Program-made: the position numbers and the translations under genes
Notes under the pieces: generated by a model
What the model was told of the DNA's origin: nothing
Database searches by the model: none
The model's input: the letters and a program-made list of their open reading frames with translations, nothing else
NCBI GenBank assembly: GCA_950295325.1
Contig: OX485809.1
Coordinates: forward strand, 23,312,001-23,376,000
Reading direction: 5' to 3'
DNA length: 64,000 nucleotides
Origin: Polytrichum commune
Lineage: Eukaryota; Streptophyta; Polytrichopsida; Polytrichales; Polytrichaceae
Shown: in pieces, positions 1 to 12,373 of the stretch
How positions within the stretch are numbered: position 1 is the stretch's first letter
Layout: every line of letters starts with the position of its first letter

Positions 1-1097
1 TTTTCTTTTGGTTTTACGAGTATCTACATGTTGGCTGCACAATGCACAATGAAGTATGTGATTTGTTTTCTTTTGTTTTCTTTTTTCTTTTTTATACAAC
101 TTAAAAATTGATGATATGATATTATTTTTACTTTTTGAAAATTGGAGTTAGGTCACAAAAGAGGAGCTATTATGATTGATGTGTTGGCAACAACATAGGT
201 TGCATATGTGACATTTGTTGCAGAGTTGGCATCGACCCACCAAACCATGTTGCTTCATTGGGTTTTGGACCCTTTTAAGAAAAAGCTCCCTTACTAATTT
301 TGGTTCAACTTGACCTCATGAAGCCAAAAAAGAAAAGTAAAAACATTGACAAGAACATAACTTCAATAAACTAAAACTTGGCAACTACAGTAGTGCGTGA
401 GTATATACATTGGGTTGAGGCTTGCTTTACTTACAATAAACTCATATTTGTAAGAAGGTTACCTACACTAATTTGTTTACAATTCAAAATATTGTAGGCA
501 TCTATCTAATTTGACATAAAACAAAAAAAATCTTGGAAGAATTAAGACACGTGTCATATGCATATTGGCCAAGACCTTCCTGGAATTCAATGTGCATTTC
601 ACTCCATGATGTCCCTATATTGGTGCATGTCATAATGTATGTGATCGAATGGCTTGCTGGAAGACCAACTTGAAGCCTTTGAATTCATCATGTATTATTG
701 GTAGTCTCATTAAACTTTCGGTCTCTTTGCACACTAATGGGCTGGTAAACTATTTTGTGAAGCTCAATGCAAAGCCACAATTATTTGTTGGAAGCACAAC
801 ATACATTCCATGTATGTCTAAGTAATAGCATGGGTTACTTGTCTCTTACTTTTACACAACATTGTAATGTAATTATTATAGTACACAACAAAAGGTGAGA
901 TAGAATCATAGAGGATGTAACATAAGAAAGAATCTTGAGTTTCATAAGTAATTATATTCTTGTATAGCTTGCCTCTCATGTGGTATGACCTATAAATAAG
1001 AAAGTCTAAAGAGTTTTCCCTCCTATTCTTGGTCCCACCGACATTTAATCTCGTTTGGTAATTTTTTTTTTGGTTAGAAACATGTTACAAATCAAAC
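1..1097. other. AT-rich intergenic DNA, nothing identified
   Basis: No open reading frame with recognisable protein features, RNA gene or repeat array was found. The sequence is AT-rich with scattered stops in all frames. Confidence 0.5.
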
Positions 1098-1223
1098 TTA
1101 GGGTTGGTTTCCATGTAGGCTACTCGCCCACCAGATTCTAGTGGAAATGAAGATTCCACCTGGTGGCATCTACATTTCCACTAGAATTTGGTGGGTGAGT
1201 AACCTACAAGGAAACTAACCCTT
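1098..1223. mobile_element. Foldback MITE, about 125 bp
   Basis: Two arms of about 50 bp are near-perfect reverse complements around a short centre. The left arm begins TTAGGGTTGGTTTCC and the right arm ends GGAAACTAACCCTTA; the inner arms carry CTAGTGGAAATG and CATTTCCACTAG. There is no coding potential. This is typical of a non-autonomous foldback or MITE element; the superfamily cannot be assigned because no clear target duplication is visible. Short frames over this region are only translations of the repeat. Confidence 0.7.
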
Positions 1224-3064
1224 ACGAATTTCTTGGGAGTTGTGAAGTAGGTGGGCTTAGCATGTCTATATTTGGAGTATATGTTGGAACTAGAGAGTTT
1301 CCAACTAATACACCAAAGACAAGATGCACCAACACACTGAATGATTGGAAACACGCTAGTGTTGCACCAACACAACTGATGGTTGCTCCCGTCCTTTTAA
1401 AGGGCAACTCTATTATGAGCTTTTATGATGTAGAGTGGGGAACAAAATGTACAGAAATTGAGTTTGCAAATGTAGATAATCTCTAGATTACGCTCAATTT
1501 ATGAAATTGATTACATTAAGTAAAGTCAGATTACTCCAAAACTCAGCTTATTTGTACTACCTATTCAAGAAATATAATCTGAACCATAAATGAAGAATCT
1601 GCACCTGAAGCTGTGAGTTTTGTTGCACTGCATAGAAAGGTGTTTTTGTTGGGCTAATAAGACAAGCCAGAATGGCAGGTCATGCATGTGAACGTGGCCA
1701 AGGAGTCTTATTCACCTTCCACTGTTTCAAGCTTAGGGAAAGCCCCAAATGTGCAGTCCGGGTACATTTCAAGCTACGGAGGCTGCCGTGCACTCATCCG
1801 CGGCTAGACAGACAGCGGAATGAGAGAGCCAGTTTGTCAGAGCAGCAGCGCCACCCCAATGTACTCACACTGCTTACCGGCTACATGACCATGATACCTA
1901 ATTTACCCCCTCCTCCTGCCAGTCTTTCTTGGCTGCATGTGCAACTGCTCATCCGATGCTGTTGGATTCTTTCTCTTTGAGGTAGCTTTTGGAATTTATG
2001 ATTCGTTTTTAACCTTTTGGTTTTGTTTGCCGCCTGTTGTCGACTCAGATTTGGTCGCAAAGTGGCAATATCCATCATCATCACCATCATCATCAGGGCG
2101 GAGGGGCTAGCCAGCATTAGAGCTGTTGGGCAGGTGATCAGAGGTGAGCACCATCATCTTCCTCCTAACTCCTGAACCTAATTTTGAGTACTTGAGGTTA
2201 TGTGAACGAAAGTTGAACTTGGTTTGCATGGTTGCAGTCCCGTTGCAGTGCAATCAAGTGCTCTCATCTGCTGGTCCTAGAGGGTTAGATCAAATCAGAG
2301 TACATTGGCCTATTTGCCTTTGTCGACGCTGGCGCAGGTTGGAAGTCATCATCGACATCTGGGTTACTGCTTCGGCTCCACTCAAGGTCTTCAGTCTCAT
2401 TGCTTGACTCATGTGACACTGTTCTCATCATGATGAGCTGGGCCGGATTATGAGCTTTGCTTTTGGGCTGATTCGCTACTTTGCATTTGATCTTACTCGG
2501 ATGATCAGACATAATATCCAGTAACTTGATGATGCAGTGTCGCTCTCCATGCCCAATGTTTTATATCCATCTTCGACATTTTAAATCCTAAAGCTCAGGT
2601 TGTGTGGTTACTTGCTTGATGCGCAGAGTCGCACTTCTGCACTTAGTCATGGCCTGCGCCAAGTCGTTTCGGGTGTGGCAGTAGTCACTGCAAGTACGTG
2701 TCGACTGTGCTGCCTTGTTAATTCTGCACTCCGGGCACACTAACTCTAGGTGGGTGGCTGACTGCTTCGACGTTTCAATGTCATCCCATTCGATGCCAGT
2801 ACGTTGCAACAACCGATTACAGAACTCTGATGTAGGTAGATGCCAGTGGCCAACCGGCTGCTTCCTGCTGCAATAGTAGTGCCCCGCAATTCTATTCATG
2901 GTGATTTTGGCCCAATTTTGAGCCAGAAATTGTGTGGTACGGCGGTGGTGGAAGACCCATGCGTGGATTGCGAGTGGTTGAGTGGCCGGGGTGGGTGGTG
3001 CTGATCGGAAGGAAATGGATCCAATTTCATTGCTATGAATGATCTGTGAAAACATATCAGCAGG
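1224..3064. promoter_or_regulatory. Upstream region and probable 5' leader of the ARM-repeat gene
   Basis: About 1.8 kb precedes the ARM-repeat ORF. From about 1670 the base composition becomes less AT-rich, and a short CAT/CAC repeat lies at 2065-2096, which fits a long, possibly spliced 5' leader. The short frames in this stretch, including a 155-codon frame on the opposite strand at 2588-3055, show no recognisable domain and are probably not genes. No TATA box or transcription start can be fixed from sequence alone. Confidence 0.35.
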
Positions 3065-5206
3065 ATGCGCGTCGACTGTGGAATCAATGTCACTGAGGAG
3101 CCTGGTGGAAATAGCCGACGATTTTCGAACCTGTCATCGCTAATATTCCAGCCCAAAACTGCTGCAGGTGCTCCTCCTAATCGTCATCATCATCATCACA
3201 CCCATCGCAGGGTGAAAACTGAGACATGCTTGGGAGGCGGAGACTGGCGGAGCAGCTTCCGAGATGTCGTGCTCTGTGAGTATCCCGGGTTCTCGGTTCG
3301 TAAGCAGGGAACTGAGAAGAGCCGGAGGTCGAAAAGCGTCGTCGAAGACATCGACGTTGCAAAGGCTGGGCCAAACAGAGAGGTTGACGATCGACGTCGT
3401 CGGCGGCTCTCGACACAAGGATGCAGGGGAAATGCCACTCATCCGGTGATCAGTTCTGCAAAACCTTGGCTACGTGATCATCGACATGGCGACGAGTCCT
3501 CGAAAGGCGATGACACCGATCTGCTTCGGCGATGGCTGCGTCCTCTGGTCAGATCAATTGGTGGGAAGAACGGGTCATTCCGGGAGAAAATTAGCTTGCA
3601 ACTGAAGGAGGAGGATGTAAACGTGGGAGTGCACACACGGGAAGCAACCTGGAAAGCTGTCGAGATTGCCCGAATCCATGACCAGACGTATACCACTGCA
3701 ACGACGTGCTTCCAGCTTCCCAATCCTGATCAACATGGCCGGTGGTCAGGCAACCGTATATTACACGAGTCTCGTGGCCAGGATCACCATGTAATGCCAG
3801 TTATGGCACCACCCTTGGGCTTTGCACCTCATCCATCTGTTCATTCAAAATTGCAATCCAGGCATGTCGTAGAGCCCGCTGCGAATGTTGTGATGCAGAC
3901 AGAGTTTCGGGACCTTGACGAGAACCTTGATGATGCTGTGAGCTGTTCTCAAGAAGCGGTCTCTGGTCCTGACCACCGGAAGCATCAGCATTATCAGCAG
4001 CAGCAACAGGCAAAGCTGGTCAATATGCGAGGAGTTGCTGCTGCGGAGCTCGGATTGAACCTGAGGGTGATGCGTGAGTCGAAGCATGTGGTGAATCGGC
4101 TTTATAGTTTCAAGTCAGGGGGTGAAGAGCAAGCTGGGCGAGCTGCAGCAGAGGTGAGGTTCTTAGCTCGGGACAACGCGGCCGCTAGGGTGACTCTGGC
4201 GGTCTTAGGTGCCATTCCTCCGCTGGTGGAATTGTTGGACTCCAGCTTCCCATTCTGCGCACACTCAGCTATCCTTGCCCTTCTCAACCTAGCCATCGGC
4301 AACGACCTTAACAAGGCTTCCATTGTCATAGCTGGATGCGTCCCGAAGATGGTCCGGCTTCTGCAGGAGCCCGAGCCCGCGTTGCAGGAAGCTGTGGTGG
4401 CAGGATTCCTCAGCCTGTCTGCACTGGACCGCAACAAACCTGTGATCGGATCCTCGGGTGCGGTGCCACAGCTAGTGAAGCTCCTGGAGACCGGAGGCGA
4501 TCAAATCCGCAGGGACACACTCCGAACCTTGTACAACCTGTCCATTGCACAATGCAACATCAACGTACTCGTTGATGCTGGTGCCATGGCTGCCATTGTG
4601 AGCACTCTCAAACATGTCCCTCCGACTAATGCTGAGAAATCTCTCTCTGTTTTAAGCAACATGGTGGCTGTGGCGGTCGGTCGTCAAGCAGTGATGAATG
4701 ATGAAGATGCTCTAACTAGTCTCATTGACATCCTCGCCTGGGCTGACCGATCCACATGTCAAGAGAAAGCTGTCTATGTGCTTCTGGTCATCAGCCACTA
4801 CAATCATGGCCACCGACAGGCCATGGTGCAGAAACGAGCCATACCCGCACTCTTGGAGCTTTCCTTGCTGGGAACCTTGCTGGCTCAAAAGAGGGCAATC
4901 TGTGTGTTGGAGTGCCTGCGTGAAGAACGAGAGTCCAGAGGACGGCCACTGTCTGCGCCTATGCGACGCACACGGAAATCCAAGGAAGAGAACCCGAACC
5001 AAGCAGATCTAGATGATGCCGCGGCTGGCGATGGCAGGAAAATCGTGAACATCATGGTGCAGCAGAGCTTGGAGAGGAATCTGCAGAGGATTGTCCGGCG
5101 AGCGAATGGACCTGTTGCTCCTCATCATGCCTTGGAGTTCGTTCCAGGATCTGCAAAGATAAAGTCTCTCATCGGATGTTCAAGTTCCAAGAGCCTCCCC
5201 TACTGA
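3065..5206 (+). CDS. Armadillo-repeat protein (PUB45 / At4g31890-like, no U-box)
   Basis: A single-exon ORF of 713 codons. The N-terminal 330 residues are basic and low in complexity, with a His run near residue 43 and a Gln run near residue 310. From about residue 340 to 620 it consists of armadillo repeats: it opens with a SKHVVNRLYSF segment, then AAAEVRFLARDN, ARVTLAVLGAIPPLVELL and repeated alpha-helical units ending in ALLNLAIGN or TLYNLSIA. The C-terminus SSSKSLPY is characteristic of the plant ARM family containing Arabidopsis At4g31890 and At2g25130, often annotated as U-box-like although no U-box is visible here. Such proteins are thought to be protein-interaction scaffolds; the biochemical role is unknown. 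The ATG at 3065 is the first in the frame. This is the clearest host gene in the window, and its higher GC content contrasts with the surroundings. Confidence 0.9.
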   Translation: MRVDCGINVTEEPGGNSRRFSNLSSLIFQPKTAAGAPPNRHHHHHTHRRVKTETCLGGGDWRSSFRDVVLCEYPGFSVRKQGTEKSRRSKSVVEDIDVAKAGPNREVDDRRRRRLSTQGCRGNATHPVISSAKPWLRDHRHGDESSKGDDTDLLRRWLRPLVRSIGGKNGSFREKISLQLKEEDVNVGVHTREATWKAVEIARIHDQTYTTATTCFQLPNPDQHGRWSGNRILHESRGQDHHVMPVMAPPLGFAPHPSVHSKLQSRHVVEPAANVVMQTEFRDLDENLDDAVSCSQEAVSGPDHRKHQHYQQQQQAKLVNMRGVAAAELGLNLRVMRESKHVVNRLYSFKSGGEEQAGRAAAEVRFLARDNAAARVTLAVLGAIPPLVELLDSSFPFCAHSAILALLNLAIGNDLNKASIVIAGCVPKMVRLLQEPEPALQEAVVAGFLSLSALDRNKPVIGSSGAVPQLVKLLETGGDQIRRDTLRTLYNLSIAQCNINVLVDAGAMAAIVSTLKHVPPTNAEKSLSVLSNMVAVAVGRQAVMNDEDALTSLIDILAWADRSTCQEKAVYVLLVISHYNHGHRQAMVQKRAIPALLELSLLGTLLAQKRAICVLECLREERESRGRPLSAPMRRTRKSKEENPNQADLDDAAAGDGRKIVNIMVQQSLERNLQRIVRRANGPVAPHHALEFVPGSAKIKSLIGCSSSKSLPY

Positions 5207-6908
5207 CCACCCCGGGTTTCTACTTCACTTCATACAAATTCCACCTGCCATTCACGGTGATGTGTCATCAGCTTCCATCCTCGATTGGTACTCACCACAT
5301 TCAGACTCTTCCACCATTGAAGTGCATCAATGTTCACCGTGAGAACATCATGTCTTTTATTTCAAACATTTAAAGGATTGCAGAATAAGCCTGGAAGACA
5401 TCGATCTTGACAGAAGAATTGCATTTGAATTTATGGTGTGGTTGTTGGCACCGCTTTCGAAGTAGGGATTAGAGATTACAGGCTATAGTGTGAGATCAGA
5501 GACTATGGAGGTGCATGAGAAGAAATAGACTCTGGCAACACTCTTCACTACGCAACATACGTACTTTTATGTTCGAGTTGCCATATTGCCACGGTTTCAT
5601 CCTGATCAAACTCCCTGAAACTCGACGTGTGATTGGATGGTGGAGGAAACCCAGCTAGACTACAAAGGATACCAATGTGAATGGGGGCTCAAGTGTACAT
5701 GTTGCAACATATTTATATACCTAGCAGATCCCGGATTTTTTCAAGATCGATTCCATCAAGTCCGATTTCTTCAATGGCTGCTACACGCATTACTCTTATT
5801 ACACATTGACAGCCACTTTGGTGGGCTTCTTCACTTCAGGTACTCAATCTCTCCTTCCACTCTCATCTGCATACTTGTCAGTGTGGTTTATATTGATCTT
5901 CGTAATGGAAATCTGTAGTGATGGATTGCAACGTCCTTACAAAGTGGTTGGGAACAAGCCTTTAGCATTCTCTTGGTAAAAATTGTTAGGGCTTACACTC
6001 TGAAACAATACATACATCACCAAACTTCTGATTTGAAGTGAATGCAGATTGCAGGCTTTGTATGCATATATTTTCTCCGGATGATTTCTTTCTGGCTGCT
6101 GTTATAAAGATTTGGCAAGGGCAGATATTCTCCAACATGCTTCATAATGGAGGACTCTCAATGCAAGGTGGTAAGTACACCTGGTAGGACTAAAATTAGG
6201 CTAGGTCACCGTAAGTTGCGGTAAGTTTCCAACACTCGTGTGAGAAATAATCAATTTTGCAAGGTGCCACATTAAACTTCATATCACTCTTAACCAATGA
6301 CATCGCGCCGTATGGCATTCATGGTTACAATTAATTACGGCAGGCATGTAGGTTAGACTCGTTTTTGTTGAGCGTTTTGTTGATTGTATGTAGTAGAACG
6401 GGTGTAGAACTGATTTAGGTGTAGGATCATTGAAACTTGAAACCCAACGGCAACTTGCCAAGGCGCTATGGTGGCTCACTTCATAAGCAGCATGCAGACA
6501 TTTTGATTGCATTTTGTCGTATCATTTCGATTGCCTCTGTGGATCACATGTGGTCCACCTCTTCCATTGGCGTTTTCCTGAATGCATTATCAATTGTGGT
6601 TTGCCTCTTGTTATATGAATCTATATACTCACGGTTGAGTTGATTAGATTTAAGAATTTGATCGATTGGATGCTTGTAACTCTTGTTACAGCTATGACAA
6701 TTAGACATGGATGGATTGTATACGCTCATATGCAGCTATTGCCTCTTGGCCAGTTACTACAGCAATAAATGGCAGTAACTACACTGATATATGCAACTAA
6801 ATCGCCCCAAACAAATTTATTGACATTTCGCACTATTTTGAATATTTACTACCACAGTACAAAGCACAGTATTATTTTGATGCTTTAGTTGCTTTAGGGA
6901 TGAAGGAT
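5207..6908. other. 3' flank of the ARM gene and intergenic DNA
   Basis: This probably includes the 3' UTR of the ARM-repeat gene (moderate GC to about 5.4 kb), followed by AT-rich DNA. Short frames at 5637-5918 and 6437-6643 have no recognisable domain. No RNA gene was seen. Confidence 0.4.
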
Positions 6909-6992
6909 GGGGCGAACCAACCCGTACACTGGATCCTTGGAGGCAAGGGTTTAGGCATCTAACAAGGAATGAGTGTATGGGTTGGTTCGTCC
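6909..6992. mobile_element. Short foldback element
   Basis: Arms of about 21 bp, starting CGAACCAACCC on the left and ending GGGTTGGTTCG on the right, with only two mismatches, enclose about 41 bp. It is a small MITE-like hairpin with no coding capacity; the family is unknown. Confidence 0.5.
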
Positions 6993-9709
6993 AAATCTAG
7001 GAATGAATAAGCTAAGTTATAAGCGTACATGATCTTGATTTTACCCAAAGTAATTTGCTTGGGTAAGGAGGCAACCAATTCTTGAAAGCAGCCTAATTGC
7101 ACACGGTATTAGTGTAGAGCTCTGTAAATGCTTTTGGTACCATACAAATCCAAAGCGCTCTCTAAAGGTGCACAATACTTCACTCTAATGGCTGGGGATT
7201 TGTGGCACCCATGTCTCACTCATATTATCTCATTTGGTGTCGCTTGTTCAACTCCTTGGATGATTGAAGCCAAATTTCTAGAGCATATCTTAATGTGAAG
7301 GTGACTTGGCTCATGGTGGATTAGAATGCAAAGAGTGGCACCTTCTAAAAATTCCTAGGCTACGTGAATACAAAAGATGGGTGGGTGACACCCTAGTCTA
7401 CAATGCTACAAAAGGTAGTTAAGTTCTAAATTATCCCAAGCCTAAGAGGGTGCTTAACTTGTGGGTGTGATTGTTTTTAATACGAGAAATAGTTATTCAT
7501 TCTAAACCCCCTCCCATCCTACTCACTCCCTCTTGGACCTATGCCCGTTCATGTGTGAGTTGCTTTTCATCTTGCTCCAGCTTCACTTGTTCTTAGGTTG
7601 CTTCCTTGCTCTTATGGTCACTCTACCTCTCTTGCCTTTTGCTCTCTCCTCCTTGCATGTTGTGGTGCATTTTGTAGATCTTGGCATTTAATTATTTTTT
7701 CCTTTGCGAGCGCGGTCAGTGTAGCTACCTTGTGGGCGTAGTAGCCCATGTGTTGTGGCCTAGGGGGCTAAGCACTCAACACATGCATGCACCTATAGCT
7801 AAGGCCAAGGCCAATCACCTTAGACTAATTGCTTGCTTGCAATTATAGTATGTTGCTTGCTTACAACTTGGTATATGGTTTAGGATTCACTTTGGTATTT
7901 GTTGAGCAATGGATTTGCTCACTAGATTTAACATCAAAATGGTTTACCTAGGGTGGAGCATGGGTGGAGATTCTTGTGAGTATGTACTTGTGAAAATAGT
8001 GAGATGGTTCTAGTGGCTAGGTTGTGGGACTTTGTCTTTAAGAGGTAGTTTTGTTGTAGGAGAGATTCAATATATTGTTTTTGATGAGAATTAGGGTAAA
8101 ATTTGCGATCAAATTCTTGACTCTTCCCTTTGCAGCTTTTCATTCCTGCATTAGGCTCAAGAGCATTAGACTTGGGCATAATATTTTAAGCTCTTCCCTT
8201 TTGTTGCTCCCCAATAATTAGCATTTACCTCTAGATCATGGGAGTTGTCAATCACATTTTTTTGTAGATCTTGGCATTTTAGTTGAAGATAATAAACAGT
8301 AATTGACTATTTCTATAATTAGGTCAATTCTCAATGAGGTTCATTTTTTAATGATGCACTTTGCATATAAATGACATATGTATTAAAAAATAACTTATAA
8401 AACATTTTAAGTTTACATCTAGCTAAACTCTACAATTAATGGGCAATTAGTTTAGTAGTACAATTCATCCAACGCTTGAATTATATTAACTTTGCAGTTA
8501 GATTAATTTAACTTGGCAATTAAAATAACTTTGTAATTGGATTAGATTAATATTCCAATTAGTTGAACTATACTTTTAATTTGGTTTACCATTGAATTTA
8601 TCTAACTATGCAAGTAGGTTGCTTTCTTTTTGCAATTAGTTTAACTCAACAATAATGTGAATTGTATAACTACCTTAATTATCTGTTTAAGAAATATTGT
8701 ATTGAAAACCCTATGCTTTTATGCATCTATCAGTTACAATTCATTTCCCAGGGAGGTGGACTTGTCATTGAAAGCCCAAAATGATGTGCATGGGTGACTA
8801 TGAAATAGAACCCCCTATGTATGTGAATTTTGTAGAGGAAAAAAAATTATATATACAAACTAATGTTGGACCAAATATAGGCAAATACATGGTATCTATA
8901 ATCAACAACAACAACGACATTAAAGTACCTACATGTGGGTATCAAATTGTAATACCACTCAAATACTGAAATATGGTGGGTATGTCAAGGGGATAGAATC
9001 TTTGTATATCCAAGTAACTTATTATTTGGGTCAACACCATTCTAAATTATATTGATACTGGGATGATTTTACATAGGTATGAAAGTTCTTGCATTATATA
9101 TAGACTTGCATGATATTGAAAACAAAAATACCATCAAATCTCCATACTCATACCCGCAAAAAGCATAAACTCCTCATTATAGATACTTGAATGGTATCCA
9201 AAAAAGACGATACCAGTTCAACATTGGTACAAACAATAGGCTAGATAATGGGTTTGTGCATTTATATTAAATTATTCAATGTAATGTTATAAATCCCTCC
9301 ACTATACATACATAATACAAATCATAAAATGAATAGGCCTTCATTACATATACAAGTCACTGGGGACGATTATCGTGTGACAACAATGGATGAAAATGGT
9401 AGATTGGATGGTACTAACACATCAGTTGTCAATTTTTCTTCTAAACGTAGGGGCCCCCTTTTGTACATCTACCTAAACTCCAAGATTATTAATGGCCTTT
9501 TAAAATGTACACACTAAAGAAAATATACCTCTCCTATATGTATACTATGTATGCTAATGCCCCAAATAATGCCCCTTTCTACACTCACGTTAGTTCGTAT
9601 GTGGTATGAAGAGTCCACCCCCCGGGTTCATTTCCTTCATCATTAAATTCATGCCTTCATTATGTTATTAATCAAATGTTGTTATCAATACCATAACATT
9701 ACTAAGGGG
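6993..9709. other. AT-rich intergenic DNA, nothing identified
   Basis: No credible genes. The region is strongly AT-rich; 8400-8680 has many loosely repeated TTAGTTTAACT-like words, probably low-complexity decay. The short frames at 7934-8179, 8781-8969 and 9329-9517 have no family features. Confidence 0.4.
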
Positions 9710-9849
9710 CGGTTTACACCATAGACCATGAACTCGTCCCACGGAAGATGCCTTATTCTACGGTACGAGTTCATGGTCTACATTTCATGGTCCGGAATCT
9801 TAAAAAATTGATTTACAAAGCCGTTGGGCCCCTCACTAGGTGTAAACCG
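9710..9849. mobile_element. Nested-inverted-repeat MITE, 140 bp
   Basis: The outer 11 bp inverted repeat CGGTTTACACC (9710-9720) and GGTGTAAACCG (9839-9849) encloses a perfect 16 bp inner inverted repeat, TAGACCATGAACTCGT (9722-9737) with its complement at 9765-9780. There is no coding capacity. The outer end resembles the termini of the repeat family at 18486-18996 and 36023 (TTAGGGCCACTT...), so it may be a distant relative. Confidence 0.6.
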
Positions 9850-11039
9850 AATGTGGACCAAGAGGAATGACCATGCGGCAAGAAGTGGATGTGCTGGTTT
9901 TTTTAATATAAGCCCAAAAAGGGCAGTTTTGGGAAAAAATGAAGTTTGACCATTTTGTTGACTTCAAATTGCCTTCACTTGCCTACACATGCCTTCACTT
10001 ATCTTGTCACTTAGTTTTTTCTTCTTTTCGCCTTAAAATTCAGCAAGTATGGTCAAAATGGAGGAGAGGAGGAGGAAGCTAGTCGTGCTACTAGGATTGT
10101 ACATATTTTTGTACATGCTTGTGAAGAATGTTGTGGGCATTCAAACACTGATTTTGCAAGGAGAATGGGAAAAAATTGCAATTTTGAGCGTGGTTTACGA
10201 AAGCATTGGACGTAGAGAGAGGAACATATGGAGTCAAGAGAGGTCTTCTCACAACAATTTTTACAAAAAAAATGAGTGATTCAATTTCTACATGTTCAAT
10301 GTAATTTACATGTGACATGTACCTTGTGTTGTCACTACACTAAATAGGATATTTAGTGTTTGATTATATCTAATTTTGTTACCACCCTACCTTGCTCAAC
10401 ATTAAATTTCAATTCTTTGATAAATAATGTTAGAAGATTTCCCATTGCACTTCTTTTGACCACCCTGATCTACAGTCACTAAATGACTACAGATTTTTGT
10501 TTTTTGTTTTGCAACTATATTTTTTAAACATTATGGAGCATGTAATATACCCTTGGAAAGATATGTTTAAGACCTTTCCAACGGTATACTACAAGCCCCC
10601 AAATTCCAAACATTGCAGCTGGTAGACCAAAAAAACAAATCTGCACTTGAATTCTTGAGTTCTAGATGTCCCGCGTTGTTTGATGAAACACTTGTAAGCC
10701 GGTTTAAGGGGTAGGGCAAGGTAGTGCTGGTATGTCTCATGGGCTATAATATAATTAAGGCACATAAAAGGTAGATTCATTAAAACATTCTTGAAATGGC
10801 ATTTCTTTGACATGGGCCCTTGCCTTTTCCTACCAGACCACCTCTCTTGTCTCTCTCACCGCAAAACCCATTGGACCATGTCAGTGCATTTATTAGGCCT
10901 TAAAAATCATATTTTGGGGACCTCAACCTCCATGGTCCCTCTGCCATTTTTTCCTTAGTGTAAAGCCCCTAATTCATCCCTTCATCAAACATTGGGTCTG
11001 GTGTCGTCCCATGCTTCACAACCTTTGGAGGTAATAGAA
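9850..11039. other. Intergenic DNA, nothing identified
   Basis: No recognisable gene. Frames at 10049-10279 and 10589-10813 overlap other weak frames and show no domain. Confidence 0.35.
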
Positions 11040-12350
11040 GAGAACAAAGACATAGACCTCAAAATTCAGAAAGAGCTCATGCCAAAGGATGAGGATGTTG
11101 CATCCAAAAGTTAACCCATTTTTTTTGGAAAACTAACTTCAACGGGACTTCTAGTACATGATTATGTGACATGTATAGATGTTCACAAGTCATACACTAA
11201 CAATTTATGTGCCAATGAACCCATAGAAAAATGGATAAATGAACAAGACATCCTAAATATTGATAACTAGCCAACACATTCCTTATGGACAAGTCCAATA
11301 ACGATAAACTTCATCAAATTCATAATAATTTTCACATTCCACAAATTAGAGAATCCCACTTTGTCCGCCACCCAATTAGAACCCCACACCTCACCCTTAT
11401 CATACAAGAATGTGAGCCAGACAAAGACATAATAGCTTTAAAACCCACAACACAAGTACAAGAAGAAGAAGCAAGGATACTCAACCACATTGGAACATAC
11501 ATATCTACAATCCCTTAGAACGCCTCAAATGGCTATGGGAGAGTGATGAGAGTCACATGAAAAACCAAACCAACCCACTCCTTAGCCACTTACAACTTCC
11601 TCCACAAGACTTTGCTATTTAAATTGCATGGCTCCTCACTAGATACATCATCATACTATCAAGGAATAAGACCAATAGCATCATACTTATTAATCAACAC
11701 CAAAGCATACACCCTCAATCACAACCTTTCTAGTAACCACCTTCCAACCCATCCACTCATATTACTTGTCGCCCCTCACATGCCCACTTCTACTCAAAAG
11801 ATACAACTCACCACATACTAGAAATACCATCTTCAGATCACAAAGCAATGTGCAATCCTCAAAATGGAATGGTGTAGGTTGTGCACACCTAACATAACAC
11901 TGCACAACAATAGATGCCAAACATTGGGCTGCAATGGTAGCCAAAGTAAACCCACACAATATTACCATTATGATCCTAACCATAAGGAGTGGACCCCATA
12001 ACAATTAAACCTAGCAAAATGCCATAACCACCATCCCATCAAATGCTATTCGATACTCATCCACACCTAATGGCCCTCCTACTAAAACCAACCATAAACC
12101 CTACTAACAAAAATCACATGCATACATAGCCAAGACTCCCCACCCAGATACTACACCTTTGCCCCTTGATTCCAATAAACCATCTAAGAAGCTCACAACC
12201 TACACATACCCACAAATGAACCCCACACTTACCATTAAACCACACAACTCAACATCGTAGACAAATGGACAAATTCTCCTAAAACCACTTACTCACACCA
12301 CTTCCAACACAAACGTCAAGCAACTTCCAAATTGTGTCTCATGGATAGAA
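11040..12350 (+). pseudogene. Decayed LINE (same family as 37.4-40.8 kb)
   Basis: Stop-ridden three-frame translation gives, in order, the landmarks of the minus-strand LINE at 37.4-40.8 kb: ECEPDKDI (there ECNPESDI), TIPLERLKWLWE (there TIPKSRLMWLWK), then a GVGCAH ... KHWAAMVAKVNPHNITI segment (there GIGYAH ... IHWTRIAAKNDPDTITL). Several stops and frame changes separate the pieces, so the copy is old. It lacks a visible RNase H motif and the C-terminal zinc motif. Neither the 5' nor the 3' end can be fixed; the right side is cut by the repeat starting at about 12374. Confidence 0.6.
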
Positions 12351-12373
12351 CATGTATTCCACTTATATATCTG

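Noticed and set aside
2588-3055. 155-codon frame on - upstream of the ARM gene
   Set aside because: No domain, lies in the probable 5' leader of a convincing gene on the other strand, and its composition is explained by that leader.
3140-5012. Many frames of 60-110 codons overlapping the ARM gene
   Set aside because: They are shadows of the GC-rich coding sequence in other frames and strands.
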